From: Caprella mutica
Taxonomy: Eukaryota > Arthropoda > Malacostraca > Amphipoda > Caprellidae
Length of the DNA: 64,000 nucleotides
Assembly (NCBI GenBank): GCA_947561585.1
Contig: CANNZV010003171.1
Coordinates: 24-64,023, forward strand
Direction: 5' to 3'
In this document: positions 19,570 to 30,175 of the stretch, piece after piece
Layout of the letters: each line of letters starts with the position of its first letter
Numbering within the stretch: position 1 is the first letter of the stretch
The notes under the pieces: model-generated
Database searches by the model: none
Told to the model about the DNA's origin: nothing
Seen by the model: only the letters and a program-made list of their open reading frames with translations
Program-made: the position numbers and the translations under genes

Positions 19570-20945
19570 TGCTGTACGTACATGATTATAAGGTATGCAT
19601 TCCAAAAATTTATCCTCACTCAAAAGATCAATACGACATTCATCAATATCAATACATAGAGGTGTTGCGACAGAGTGTTGCCTGTTTGAAAATAACATCG
19701 CAACTGTTTTACTTTTACTGGTATTAAAACTAAGTCTGTTGTTTATTGTCCATTTATAAAGTTATCAAACTCCCTGTTGGCCGTATTTATCAAGTTTGAG
19801 TAGTTCTCACCACTGAAGGCTAAAGTCGTGTCATCGTCAAACAGAGTAAACTTTGTAACATTAGATTAGCACGGCATGTCATTGACAAACAATTGGAACA
19901 ACAGAGGAGCCAATACATTACACTACCTTGTGGCAAACCTATATCCACTAGAGTAGAGGTGGAAAACTGAGAGCCAATTCTAAAACACTGAAACCTGTTA
20001 CATAAGAAGCTACTGAACCAATCCAGAAGCACACCTCTTATACCATAAGCAAACCTCTCCCTCAAAAGTATCCGATGATCTACTATATCGAATGCCTTCT
20101 TAAGATCCACAAAGACAGCCAAGTTATGGCATTTTGAATTAAACATTCATAAACATTCATCATAAACATTTTCAGTTAAGTTAAGAATTGCATCCGCCAT
20201 ATTTTCACCACATCTAAAACCAAATTGGCTGGGGATGAGAATATCAAACATTTCAGTAGACTACATACATTTTTCCAACAGTGTACTCATGAAAGGCAAA
20301 ATCGATAATTGTAGGTAATTAGAAATATTTAGGTACCCGATCACCACTCTTATAATTTGGAATAACTGCAGCTTCTTTCAAACAATAAGGGAAATGACCA
20401 TCAGTATATGATTAATTAATTAAACAGAGAAATAATGAAATTACCCACCAGAGAAGAAACTTTCATGGAAAAAATTCAGGAATGGACTGCGTCCCATAAT
20501 ACATTTTTTTATATTATCGATGATATTAGACAACTCGTTCTCACTTATCGCATCCACAAAAAAGGAATTTTCTTGTGCGCGAATATTAAGTATTGGGTCA
20601 TCATATTGGGGCGGAATGGCATTCTGTAAATTACAGGCCACAGATGCGAAATGATTATTAAAGCACTCTGACAATATTCCCCTTCATAAGAAAAATTACG
20701 ATCATCACCCAAACAGACTTAACAACCCCGGTACTCCGCTCCTCACCGATCAAATTCTTTATTAATTTCCAAAGATTTTTTTTAGCATTTCATTTGTTAA
20801 CTTCAAGTGATTTCCCATAGTATTTTTCTTTAGCCTGTCGGATCCACTTAGTAACCAAATTGCGATAGTTATTATAATATTCTTGGTGGAGTTTGAGCTG
20901 TTTGTAATGATAGGACTTTCTTTTTATTGATTTCAGTAGAGTACA
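19570..20945 (-). pseudogene. Decayed Jockey/CR1-like non-LTR retrotransposon, reverse transcriptase region
   Basis: The minus strand carries, in order, the linker before the reverse transcriptase (IRQAKEKYYGKSLE, about 20,810-20,850), an N-terminal region (20,674-20,441), LKEAAVIPNYKSGD (about 20,350-20,390), FGFRCGEN (about 20,210-20,230), FVDLKKAFDIVDH (about 20,075-20,115, including the first catalytic Asp), GLPQGSV (about 19,920-19,940) and the catalytic-loop region (about 19,830). It continues with NRLSFNTSKSKT at about 19,700-19,740. These are the ordered motifs of reverse transcriptases of non-LTR elements. The copy is dead: a frameshift follows GLPQGSV, a stop lies at 19,866-19,868, further frame changes occur upstream, and the usual F/YADD loop reads FDDD. 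The endonuclease and 3' tail are missing. Confidence 0.88.
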
Positions 20946-22330
20946 TAGATTAAAGTGAGGGTTTAGAGTAACGTTTATAAGTAATATATTTAGTTAGAGA
21001 AAAAAAAACTATCCACATATATTATATTCAAATTTTCACGAAATGTCTAGTATGTGTAGCAACATCAATGTCATTATCATAAACAAAGTTGAAATTATTA
21101 ACCTTATTAAAAAATGAGTCAGAGTATTGCTCTGAATTTTATCTAAATGTAACTTCAATTTTGGAATTCACAGGAGTATTAAATTCGTTGAGTAATATAC
21201 GTACCTATCTTATTAGGGGGTATACGTGCGTCTAATTTTTATTTGAAATTTTCTAATGAAATATAATAGATAAATAGTAATTAGTTATGATTGGGGGCTG
21301 GGCATAAGTTTGGACAAACATTCGATATATATTTAGATGGCGTTGTTTACATTAATTGGACAGATGACCTTGAATCTCATTGACATTTAAAAAATATCTG
21401 CATATTTTCGTAAATAAGCAATAATTAATTGAATTTGTGTTCCATATACAAAATATACTGACTAATAAAGTATTTTTAGAGCCTAGAGGTCTAAATAAGA
21501 AAATTATTCTATGCCGATATACAAACGTGCTCTTTGTAGGTACAACGTTTATGAAAATATAACCGGATGGAGTCAATGACTCACGAAAACATAAAACTCA
21601 CTCACTAGATAGCGTTTTTCACAATAAATTTACTTTCTTTCCTAAATGAATTTTTAAAAAAGTTAAAAAATTAATGTAAATTTGTACCTAACCAATCCTT
21701 AATACATATTGACTGATTTAATATCAATTACTTGAGATTTAAATGAATTCTGTGAAATGAATAATGTTGAGTGTTCTTTCAAATTAACCAATGCCTAACT
21801 GATTTCAATGTACATATTGCAATTTAAACTAGTTTAGTAGCATTATATATGAATATATATTTGATAGCGGACTTCTCTCATGAAAGTGGGCAACACTAGC
21901 TAGAAGTAGGTATTCACCACAGTATTCACAGTGCTGGGCGCCGCCGCCATTTCATTGATCACCATGGATTCATGAAGGTACTAGTAAATGATCACAGTTT
22001 ATTGAACTATATATACTGTGGTAATATGGTATCCAGTCTTCCTACCAACACTCCACTAAAAAAATTGTTGTATTACCTACCTAGTATTTTATTAGGTTAG
22101 TCGGAGGCCTTAGTTGAAGATTAGGAAATTATAAAAAGATGATAGCCTAACTTAAAATTATAGAGAAATTATAAAAAGATGATAGGTAGGCCCTACACAG
22201 GCAGCAAGGATTTATTCCTAAGATATTAAGGGAATATCCCAGGAATATATCTTTCTTCCCAGGGTTATTCGAGTGACAGTGAGAACTTTAGTAAATTAGG
22301 TAGGTAGTACTTAGCCTACCTAGTTAGGTT
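20946..22330. other. AT-rich sequence, no supported gene
   Basis: Nothing coding was recognised. A short GC-rich stretch at about 21,935-21,965 (GGGCGCCGCCGCCATTTCAT) is followed by an ATG with only a three-codon frame. It could be a promoter or 5' exon remnant, but there is no further support. Confidence 0.35.
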
Positions 22331-22333
22331 AGG

Positions 22334-22568
22334 TAGGGTCACGCAGGTAAATTGCGGCCCTTTAATTTTTAATTGCGGCCCTCTCAAGAGAGTCTCTAAA
22401 ATATTCTGAACCGAAATTACATTAGAATGTTGCATAGCTATCAAAAGAAACGCAGTGCATGTTATAATTTATTAATTTAAGTTTTTAACGTGTGTTTTGA
22501 ATGTATGATTTTTCTGTTGTAAGAGGCCGCAGTTAGTCAGTGTGCAGCAATTTACCTGTGTGACCCTA
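22334..22568 (+). mobile_element. MITE family F, uninterrupted copy
   Basis: 235 bp, starting TAGGGTCACGCAGGTAAATT and ending AATTTACCTGTGTGACCCTA, so the TIR is about 25 bp with few mismatches. The adjacent flanks TTAGG and CCTAA extend the inverted symmetry. It serves as the empty-site reference for the A insertion in the 12,534-13,006 copy. It is non-coding. Confidence 0.88.
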
Positions 22569-22741
22569 CCTAATAAATTTCTCCCTGAGTCGCCGAATTG
22601 AATCATTTTTGGAGAGAAATTTAGCTACGCTATTTTTATTTCAGAGAGACTTGCAGAGCCAGAATGCAGGGATTTCATCAAGACATTAAGTTCATTAACC
22701 ATATAGCCAGTAGCCTATAGGGCCATAGGCTATAGCTACTT

Positions 22742-22955
22742 AAGGCCTTGTTACACGGTGCGAGACTGCGAGTTACTGTCGTGACAGCAGACAGCAGCTG
22801 TCCCACTGTACTCGCATGTCAGTAGCTCAATGTTCATTGCATTGAATTTCCATGACAGTTACTCAACTGATGCGGTCACACTGTGCGAGTAGCTGCACTA
22901 CACTAACTGGCTAGACCAACTCGCACGTTTACTCGCACCGTGTAACAAAGCCTTT
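22742..22955. mobile_element. MITE family O with AAGGCCTTGTTACACGGTGC ends
   Basis: 214 bp. The left end AAGGCCTTGTTACACGGTGC and the right end GCACCGTGTAACAAAGCCTT are inverted copies with one mismatch. ACTCGCA/TGCGAGT words recur inside. A TSD is uncertain. It is non-coding. Confidence 0.85.
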
Positions 22956-22983
22956 AGTTTGTATCCTATTTTACATTTTTACT

Positions 22984-23210
22984 AGCATGTCCAAACTCGC
23001 CATTTTAATGGCGATTTTGTGACAGTTTTTTTGAGCCCTTCAATTACAAATGGTGAGAAATAACTAATTTTCTCCTATGCTACAATGTTATTTTGGAGAG
23101 AATTTATGATAATTTGATCATTTTAGAGAGAAATTTGGTTATTTTTGGAGAGAACTGGAGAAACAAATGGAGAGTTTCAGAGACATAGCTACTAGTTTAC
23201 TTGGCTAAGA
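22984..23210 (+). repeat. Dispersed repeat family B, copy 3
   Basis: Begins GCATGTCCAAACTCGCCATT with the self-complementary word CGCCATTTTAATGGCG. It carries TTTTGGAGAGAATTTATGAT and ATTTTTGGAGAGAACTGGAG, and ends near GTTTACTTGGC. Confidence 0.75.
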
Positions 23211-23481
23211 AAAGATTATTCTTATTTATTGTATAATCTATGTTTCATAGTGTGGCAGCCCTGCCCAGTGCCCGCTGGCAGTAAAGTTGCCAGTTTGATG
23301 AGAAAATGAATCTACATCAACATCACCACATTTAATTTATTTTAAAGTACCTTATTTTCAGAATTACAGTTTAGCCAGATTAAGAGACTGCAGGAACTGG
23401 TAAAGTGTTCTCCAAGAAATAGAAATCCTCTAATTTACCATTTGTTCTCTATAAAATACATGTAAATATAGGAGGAAATTA

Positions 23482-24014
23482 AGAATTGTCCATGTTTCAA
23501 AGTATGGACAAAGTCGCCAGCCAGTCTGTATTTCGTGGTAAATTCCACTGACATGTTGGTGGAAATTTTCCTCTTTGAAAATAATATTCTGGCAAAGTTG
23601 GTAGATTTTTTTAGCTATTTATTCCTATGTTACCATTAATTTTTGCTGGATAAGTTGGGAAAATGTTGGTGGATCAGCTGAATTACTGGTAATTTATGGT
23701 GGATTTTTTCAGCTTTTTGAAAAAGTCATTGGGATTTTGTGCATCAAATACAGACTGGGTAGCCAGTATACTGGCGACTTTTGAAGGGTGAAATAAGTTT
23801 AGAAACCTGTAAATAAGTTAAAATAACAAGTAAATCACTAACAGATAGTCTCAAATGATACGCATGCATCAGACATGATGCATAGGATGTTTTCAAGTGT
23901 AAAGTCTTCCCTAGGATGTCCTATTTCTTCTAAGTATCTTAAATGTGGCGACTTGATCTATTTTCTCACCAAACTGGCGACTTTCCTGCCACACTTTGAA
24001 ACATGGAGAATTGT
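23482..24014 (-). mobile_element. MITE family E, inverted, with perfect 8-bp TSD
   Basis: The element is 23,490-24,006. It begins CCATGTTTCAAAGTATGGAC and ends CCACACTTTGAAACATGG. The flanks AGAATTGT (23,482-23,489) and AGAATTGT (24,007-24,014) are identical. The D-like copy at about 25,950 has this word once, supplying the empty site. The element is interrupted by the A element at 23,521-23,758. Confidence 0.9.
23513..23766 (-). mobile_element. MITE family A, innermost layer of the nest
   Basis: The element is 23,521-23,758 (238 bp). It begins CCAGTCTGTATTTCGTGGTA and ends GCATCAAATACAGACTGG, inverted relative to the 12,637 copy. The flanks GTCGCCAG (23,513-23,520) and GTAGCCAG (23,759-23,766) form a one-mismatch 8-bp TSD inside the E element. 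The E copy at 11,469 has the site once. Confidence 0.9.
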
Positions 24015-24196
24015 TCGCACAGAAAATGTATAAAAATGTCCCATATTCTGCAGACTGGATTTATTAATGCATGTGCATCCCATGCCATCCCTTTATGGCC
24101 ATTTTGTTAGTGATTTAACACTTTAAACAAGTAATTACAGTTTTTCTTTCAACTTATTTCACCTCTCAAATGATGATGATAATGTTACAGAGTATT

Positions 24197-24432
24197 CTAG
24201 ACTGTGTTTGGTGCACTGAACTCCTGACTTTTCCAAAAATCTGTAAAATATCTGCCAACATTTCCTGCTATTTTGGCTAGTCCTCCAATATTTTTCCAAT
24301 TTCTCCTCTAAAAATTAATGGTAATTTAGATATAAATAACTAAAAGTCCTCCGACATTGTGAGAATATTTATTTTGGTGATTTGAGAAGTCCTCTCACAT
24401 GTCATTGGAATTTAGTCCCAACTACAATCTGG
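24197..24432 (+). mobile_element. MITE family A, diverged copy
   Basis: Runs from CTAGACTGTGTTTGGTGCAC to CCCAACTACAATCTGG with the A-family internal order. It is more diverged than the nested copies, and no TSD was recognised. Confidence 0.75.
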
Positions 24433-24466
24433 ATTAGGGTGTCTGCATACCAAAAGAGAGAAAGAA

Positions 24467-24718
24467 AATTGCAACCAGATTGTATTTGGTGGTAAATTCC
24501 AATGATATGTCGGCAGATATTCAATTTCTCTAATAAAAAAATTCCTGCAATGTCGTAGGATATTTAGCTATTAATTCCTATATTACCATTAATTTTTGGA
24601 GGGGAAACTGGATAAATGTTGGAGGACTAGACAAATTGATGAAAAATGTTAGCAGCTATTTCTCAGATTTTTGATAAAGTCAAGAGTTCAGTGCACCTAA
24701 TGCAAACTGAGACTGCAA
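24467..24718 (-). mobile_element. MITE family A, inverted diverged copy
   Basis: The element is about 24,475-24,710, from CCAGATTGTATTTGGTGGTA to GCACCTAATGCAAACTGA. The flanks AATTGCAA and GACTGCAA agree at six of eight positions, a probable decayed TSD. Confidence 0.7.
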
Positions 24719-25267
24719 GATGTGAAATGAGAAAAAAAGCCATAAAGAGTGATACCATACTGGCACTTTGTGAGATATTACATTGATTAGGCTACTATCT
24801 TCTACTCTCTTCACAGAACCCATCTTCAACACGCTTTCACTCTTCAGTTTTTCTTTTTCTCTCTTTCTTGCTCGCTTCCAGTGTGTGCACTCCTGTATAT
24901 ATCCATGTTTACCAATTCAATCTTTCTTTCTTGCTTTAAATCTTTTGGTGTTGAGGCACCTTATGTCTTTGAGTATGTGACTATGTCAGTTAAAGGCTTA
25001 AAAGCCAATTTATTGGCTTAGATTTCAAAAGGTCAAAACTGAGATGTCTAATTAGCCTAAAATTTTGAATTAATTCTTATGTTCCCATGTAAATTTTCAT
25101 ATGAAATCTTAAAAATTTGAGCCAAATTGGCTTGGGTTAGAATTTTTGTGAAAATTTGACTCAAAAAATTGCTTACAATTTTCCAGCCTCTGAAACAAAG
25201 GATGGCTCTGACCAAGATGTTTATTGTTTACCTAATTTGACTCCCCATGTTACAGGTAATAAAGCAG

Positions 25268-26012
25268 GTCCTTCCTCCCAATTTTAATGGTAGGTTTATG
25301 ACTGCTTTTGAGCTCTTAAATTGCTATTGATGAAAAATATCTGATTTTCTCCTATGCTACCAGTCTGCCAAGTGTAGCAAATCTGTCTCCCAAGATTTTA
25401 TTTTGAGGACCAATTGTCTCCAAAGAGCAAAGATTTTCAAATCAGTCTCCAAACCAGATTGCAGAATATTGAACTTTTTTCAAAGACTCTGAAACAAGTC
25501 AAATCTGAGCCCACTTTTATAAATTGGAGTTCTCTGCAGGAGATCATGAATTAATTCCTATGTTACCATTAATTTAGCTCCAGGAAATTTTTGAATTAAT
25601 TCTTATGTTACCATTAATTTAGCTGCGGGAGATTCTGAATTTGCTGCTGAGAGTCGAAGAGTAACTCTCAAATTAAAATCTCTGCATGTCACTGATGTCA
25701 GGAGATGCATTATGCTAGTCTGTGAAGTGTGTCAAATCTGTCTCCAATATTCTATTTCGAGGACAATTGACTATTGATGACTATTTCATTTGTTTCACAT
25801 GATCAAAAATAAAATGTTTAACTGTTTATGTAGAAAATCTTTACCTGGGAGGCAAATTCCTCTATTGAAATATTTTGAACTAGTTAGTGTTCAAGAAGAA
25901 TTCTTATATTTTGTCTTTCGTTCCCAGAAAAATACCTGCAAATATAGTAGGAAATTCAGAATTGTTTCCACTTTCCTCAGAACATTTTAAAATTTTCCCA
26001 TACTCTACAGAC
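25268..26012 (+). repeat. Cluster of B, P, C and D-related fragments
   Basis: Contains a B-like start (GCAGGTCCTTCCTCCC); P fragments at about 25,364 and 25,716 (CAAATCTGTCTCC); a C-related copy from CCAGATTGCAGAATATTGAA (25,454) with ATTAATTCCTATGTTACCAT; and a D-like end (ACATTTTAAAATTTTCCCAT then ACTCTACAGACTG, about 26,012). The plus-strand ORF 25,790-25,990 lies entirely in the D-like part and is not a gene. Confidence 0.65.
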
Positions 26013-26068
26013 TGATCCAAAATATCATTGTAGGCTTGTAGCATAGGAGAAGATTATAAATTTCTTTC

Positions 26069-26457
26069 ATCACAGTGACTCTTTTCTCTGATAGTACATC
26101 ATCACAGTGACTCTTTTCTCTGATAGTACATCATCACAGTGACTCTTTTCTCTGATAGTACATCCATCACAGTGACTCTTTTCTCTGATAGTACATCATC
26201 ACAGTGACTCTTTTCTCTGATAGTACATCATCACAGTGACTCTTTTCTCTGATAGTACATCATCACAGTGACTCTTTTCTCTGATAGTACATCATCACAG
26301 TGACTCTTTTCTCTGATAGTACATCATCACAGTGACTCTTTTCTCTGATAGTACATCATCACAGTGACTCTTTTCTCTGATAGTACATCATCACAGTGAC
26401 TCTTTTCTCTGATAGTACATCATCACAGTGACTCTTTTCTCTGATAGTACATCATCC
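26069..26457. repeat. 32-bp minisatellite, about 12 copies
   Basis: The unit is CACAGTGACTCTTTTCTCTG followed by ATAGTACATCAT. Spacing is 32 bp throughout, except for one extra base near 26,164 (CATCCATCAC). Copies are otherwise virtually identical, so the array is young. Partial forms trail off at 26,540-26,585. Confidence 0.95.
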
Positions 26458-26589
26458 ATTTGCATTTTCTAAGGCTCAAAATTATTGCTCTATTGTAGCC
26501 AGTTAAATAGGGAAAATATCCATCCTTCATTTTCTGATATAAAATTATTACATCATTGCATCACCTTTCTCTGATATGCAACATTCAAA

Positions 26590-27440
26590 TGTAAATTTGT
26601 TTCAGCAGGATTAACACTTTCTTGAGAAAGTTTGGTAAAAGTTTAAGGGACTCAATTTACCAGTGTGGCCCTAGGTACCTTCTAGTAGTGCTTTTACAAT
26701 CAAAAGTAGTGAAATATCAAGGTTAATTCAGTTGTTTATAGTTTCTAGAAAAATATATAATATTATTAATATAGAAAAATAATATACACAGATTTGTGTG
26801 AACGAATGTGTGTTACTGTTGATGAGTTTATTTGAACTGTTTCTACTTAATACTAATACACTACGCACATATCTGAAAATGAATTTTATCTATTCTCCAA
26901 AATAAACTTGCTGCAAAATGTGGTCTCTAACTCTCAAAGACTTATTTTAGACTATTAGAGAGGCTCATTGTCTGTTGTAACTTCTGTTCTTACGGAATTT
27001 GTTTCATAAATCACAATTTCCCTAATATGTTTCAAAGACTCAGGGTTAAATTAATGGTAACATGGAAATTAATTTAAGATTTGACTCTTAGTTTCACCCA
27101 AGAGTCCTAATATGGTCTATATTTTGGAGACTAAAGCAATTTTATGAAAGGACAGAATTGGAGAACTCCAGTAAGTATATGGTTCACTGTAACCCAATAG
27201 TTCTTACATAAAGCTGATATAAATCCACCAACTGGCAAAATATTTTCAATTATTTGACTGGAACAACCTTTAATTTGAAAACATATATTGAGAGTTAACC
27301 TTGCTACTCTTACTCTAAGGTGTTAACTTAACACACCAGATATTATTAAATTTATTATTAAAAGATTATCAATCACATAATTTATTGAAGGTAGAGGCTA
27401 AGATGGTTCTAGGTCAATTCACCAAAAATACATTTGCTGC
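26590..27440. other. AT-rich sequence, no supported gene
   Basis: Only short frames and no repeat boundary were recognised, beyond a short F-like phrase (CTTTCTTGAGAAAG..GGGACTCAATTTACCAGTGT, with a gap) at about 26,618-26,670. Confidence 0.35.
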
Positions 27441-27454
27441 ACGGCACTTCCGCC

Positions 27455-27640
27455 AAAAAATGACAATTATTTACCAAAATAAGGTATACTTATCTTACAG
27501 TAAAAACGGTGAAGTAGGCCTATACATTTTGTCACTATCAAACTGTGCTGCGTGACACACCCCCAACCCCCCCAGCCAGACCGCTAACCTAAACTTAAGT
27601 GGCCAATATCTCTTTATATTTATAACATGTATTGTCTTTA
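27455..27640 (-). repeat. Dispersed repeat family J, inverted copy
   Basis: Reverse-complement match to 15,990-16,190: ACCAAAATAAGGTATACTTA, ACATTTTGTCACTATCAAAC, a C-rich tract, CCGCTAACCTAAACTTAAGT and AATATCTCTTTATATTTATA. Confidence 0.75.
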
Positions 27641-28201
27641 AATGTTCAGCGTAAGTGTCATGCAGCGAAAGGAATAGTCACTGCTGAGATACTTTGTTTC
27701 TCTAGTTTAAATAATTCATCATGTCATCATTCAAATAATCACCTCGTTTTCTACCATTAATTGATAGATGATTTTATTATTCTCACCCATTATTAATTTC
27801 TGTGTCTCAGTCCCCCTCATGTGGTGCCACTAACAATCAAAAGGAGCTAGAATTATCTCTTTGGTGAAACCTTCAGACACACCAGTATTCTTATCAAGTA
27901 TCACCACCAGAGCCTGTAGCAGCAGACTACTCTTGAACCTGAGTACTAACGGTGATAATTATCTCTGAATAGACGAGCTTGTGAGTGAAGCTCTGTCATA
28001 TGAGTTATGATGAAACTAGCTTTAGGTGTATATTAGAGGTATTTGTTTCAAGATTAACTTTGAAAAGTAGCTATATCTAATTATCTATCAATTCGTTAGG
28101 CTAATTCAAAATTAGGTATTATTAACTTCAAAAGTCTATCAACCAATGCATTTATTGTATTTACTCACTTTGTTTGTAATCCAAATGTTTCTCTCCACCA
28201 G

Positions 28202-28294
28202 CTGAAACTTATCTCTCAATGACTTCAGCTCACAAGATTTATTGGGATACCCTTACCTTCATCAAGAATGACTTTTCATCACCTAGTTTGCTGG
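28202..28294 (+). CDS. Candidate internal exon of an unidentified gene
   Basis: The pyrimidine-rich acceptor GTTTCTCTCCACCAG precedes 93 bp that end at a consensus donor, CTGG/GTGAGT. One frame is open throughout (ETYLSMTSAHKIYWDTLTFI, then KNDFSSPSLL), entering after two bases and leaving after one. The segment is GC-richer than its surroundings. It could belong with the downstream candidates at 29,787 and 30,975, but phases do not settle the joins. No protein family was recognised. Confidence 0.4.
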
Positions 28295-28444
28295 GTGAGT
28301 TATTCTATGTCAACATACATCTAGTAGCTAGCCAATTTTATTCTAGGCTAATCTATTGTATATATATATATTTATTTATTTAATAGGTATCATTAAATCA
28401 ATTAGTAATCCACAGGCAGGCCTCGCTTTTATTTCCAATATCAT

Positions 28445-28625
28445 GATAGTCTTCCCCCACCAAATATAATTCAAATTGTTTTCTTTATGTGTATTTTAGT
28501 CCATAGAATCCGTAAATCAAAACATTTTTTTTGTAGAAACTAATAGTTTTTGAGATATGAGGGTTTAAAGTTATTTATTTCTTATGTATTACTGAAGGAT
28601 TGGAAACTTTGAATAAACTCCTGTT
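28445..28625 (+). repeat. Left arm of inverted repeat pair Q
   Basis: Reverse complement of about 30,010-30,175: CCATAGAATCCGTAAATCAA, GAAACTAATAGTTTTTGAGA, ATGAGGGTTTAAAGTTATTT and ATGTATTACTGAAG. The arms enclose about 1.4 kb, including an H element and a candidate exon. Confidence 0.75.
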
Positions 28626-28664
28626 TTCACGCTTTTTGGTCAGAAATAGCCGTAATGTAGACTG

Positions 28665-28917
28665 TTGTATCCGCTATTATGTTGTATTGCACACTTCATG
28701 ATTGTTTAATGACCTAGCAGGGGTGTACGGGGGGCGGCATGCCCCCCATTTCACATATATCCGCATTGAAGTAATAAATTGAAAATATCAGGGAAACTGG
28801 AAATATATTCGACATATGTATTTCGGGGGCGTGTCGCCCCCCCCCCTCCCCCGAGCCCCCTTGCCAGTTCATCAATCAATCATGAAGTATGCAGTACAAC
28901 AAACTAGCGGACTGTTG
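28665..28917. mobile_element. MITE family H with G/C-run subterminal arms
   Basis: The left arm ACTGTTGTATCCGCTATTAT, CACACTTCATGATTGTTTAA is inverted as TCAATCATGAAGTATGCAGT, ACAACAAACTAGCGGACTGT on the right. Inside the arms are GGGGGGCGGCATGCCCCCC and GGGGGCGTGTCGCC followed by a C run. Fragments occur at 9,770 and 13,755. It is non-coding. Confidence 0.8.
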
Positions 28918-29667
28918 GAGATTTTCCCTTTATATAAACTTATGTGCGAGCCGCTTGCAGTTAATTTCTAAATGGATGGACAAACTCAAGTAATATAAAT
29001 CTAACGTAAATCTTAAAGTTGATTGAGTCGCCCTGAAACCAATAGATCGCTGCAAGCGCTCTGTTCTCTAACTCTAAACTATATACTGCTGTCAGTTTTA
29101 TCTCCTGACCAGGTGACTTCACATACAAAATTCAGATGTCGCCTGGTTTGTTGGATGCTGCTACTTGAAAACCAATTACCACCAGTAGTGGCACTTATGA
29201 CATGGCTCCTATTTAGCATAACCTTTGCAACTGATCAGAAATATTAAAACAACTGGATCACCCAACTACCCACATCATTTTCAATCAATGAGACTCTTAT
29301 CTGCAATTTGATGCAGTAGTGACCTCCAAATGATTGCTGGGCAAAAGCGATACAGCTTAATTACGAAGGCAGTGATTATTACCATGGTTCCCTAAAAGAG
29401 AGAGGATGGGAAGCAGTGGAGACTAGACGGTAGACAGCAACACATCATCGGATTTCCCACAGTATACTAGACACAGAGGGTAAGCTTGCTTTTCGCGTTC
29501 TATTTGCGTAGGGGTGCACTTAGTAATTCGTTTTGCTCCTCTAAAAATAATTTTCAATAATTTAAGTCTTTGCCAACCTAACCCTATAAAATTACTTTAA
29601 AATTCAATAATGAAAATTTGATTAATTTAAACTTTACCCATTTAGAAATTAACGTTGCGGAATATCT

Positions 29668-29709
29668 TAAATTAAAATTGCTAAATTAAAATTGCTAAAT
29701 TAAAATTGC
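29668..29709. repeat. 14-bp tandem repeat, three copies
   Basis: CTAAATTAAAATTG (with TTAAATTAAAATTG at the start) is repeated at 14-bp spacing. Confidence 0.85.
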
Positions 29710-29786
29710 CATTAAACTTAAGTATTTATTTAACTCTATAAAATTGCATAGTATATTACGAATGCTAATTTTATGACTTTCCGCAG

Positions 29787-29894
29787 CAACTGTTTCGAAT
29801 TGGCTTCCTAGTTCCAGACACCCTACTGGACTTCTTCACGGTGCCACAGTTTTACCAGTCCTATCTTCAACGAAATACATTGAATATTGACTAA
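29787..29894 (+). CDS. Candidate 3' exon of an unidentified gene
   Basis: The acceptor-like sequence TTTTATGACTTTCCGCAG is followed by a 35-codon frame (QLFRIGFLVPDTLLDFFTVP then QFYQSYLQRNTLNID) ending in TAA at 29,892-29,894. The frame two bases in is also open, to TGA at 29,888-29,890, and is the one that a direct join to the 28,202-28,294 exon would use. The composition is protein-like and GC-richer than its neighbours. There is no recognised family. It may be a terminal exon or a pseudogene fragment. Confidence 0.35.
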   Translation, partial: QLFRIGFLVPDTLLDFFTVPQFYQSYLQRNTLNID

Positions 29895-30009
29895 TTTAAT
29901 TGTTTAATTTACCGTGCGATAAGGTCGCCTAGTATTTTGGAATACGGACACTACAAACTACATTTTGGTTTCATGTAAAAAATCTATATTGTAGGGTTAA
30001 GTAATTTCA

Positions 30010-30175
30010 ATGAAAACACGGGCTGTTTCAAAGATCTCAATTCTTCAGTAATACATAGGATATAAATAACTTTATACCCTCATAACTCAAAAACTATTAG
30101 TTTCTGCAAGAAACGGTTTTGATTTTCGGATTCTATGGACAAAATTTTCTAAATAAATCTGGTGGGGGTCGTCAA
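30010..30175 (-). repeat. Right arm of inverted repeat pair Q
   Basis: Inverted counterpart of 28,445-28,625: CTTCAGTAATACATAGGATA, ATACCCTCATAACTCAAAAA, CTATTAGTTTCTGCAAGAAA and ATTCTATGGACAAAATTTTC. The outer edge GGTGGGGGTCGTCAAATGGG faces a CCCCCACCAAAT counterpart on the left. Confidence 0.75.

Larger units (their letters stand above)
23383..24058 (+). mobile_element. MITE family D copy interrupted by an E element
   Basis: The left end AGACTGCAGGAACTGGTAAA and the right end CCATATTCTGCAGACTGG match the D copy at 12,371-12,458. Its middle (GGAGGAAATTAAGAATTGT) also matches the D-like copy near 25,940 (TAGGAAATTCAGAATTGT). It is split at AGAATTGT by the inverted E element at 23,490-24,006. 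No convincing TSD was found for D itself here. Confidence 0.7.
23238..24185 (+). mobile_element. Diverged E-family copy, outermost layer of a nest
   Basis: The left part (CATAGTGTGGCAG, AAGTTGCCAGTTTGATGAGA) and the right part (ATGCATGTGCATCCCATGCC, ATTACAGTTTTTCTTTCAAC) align with consecutive segments of the intact E copy at 11,469-11,737. A D element (23,383-24,058) separates them. Its age fits its divergence. The exact ends are unclear. Confidence 0.6.

Noticed and set aside
22310..22340. TTAGG-like words as possible insect telomere repeat
   Set aside because: Only two or three TAGGT/TTAGG words adjoin a MITE terminus; there is no tandem TTAGG array.
24783..24980. 65-codon S/F/L-rich plus-strand ORF
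   Set aside because: Pyrimidine-rich low-complexity translation without motif or splice support.
26069..26457. 32-bp repeats that could resemble a CRISPR array
   Set aside because: It is a pure head-to-tail minisatellite: the whole 32 bp repeats, with no variable spacers.
29023..29247. 74-codon plus-strand ORF with a hydrophobic stretch
   Set aside because: It has mixed composition but no family, no clear start context and no supporting exon structure, so it is mentioned only as content of the Q-bounded segment.
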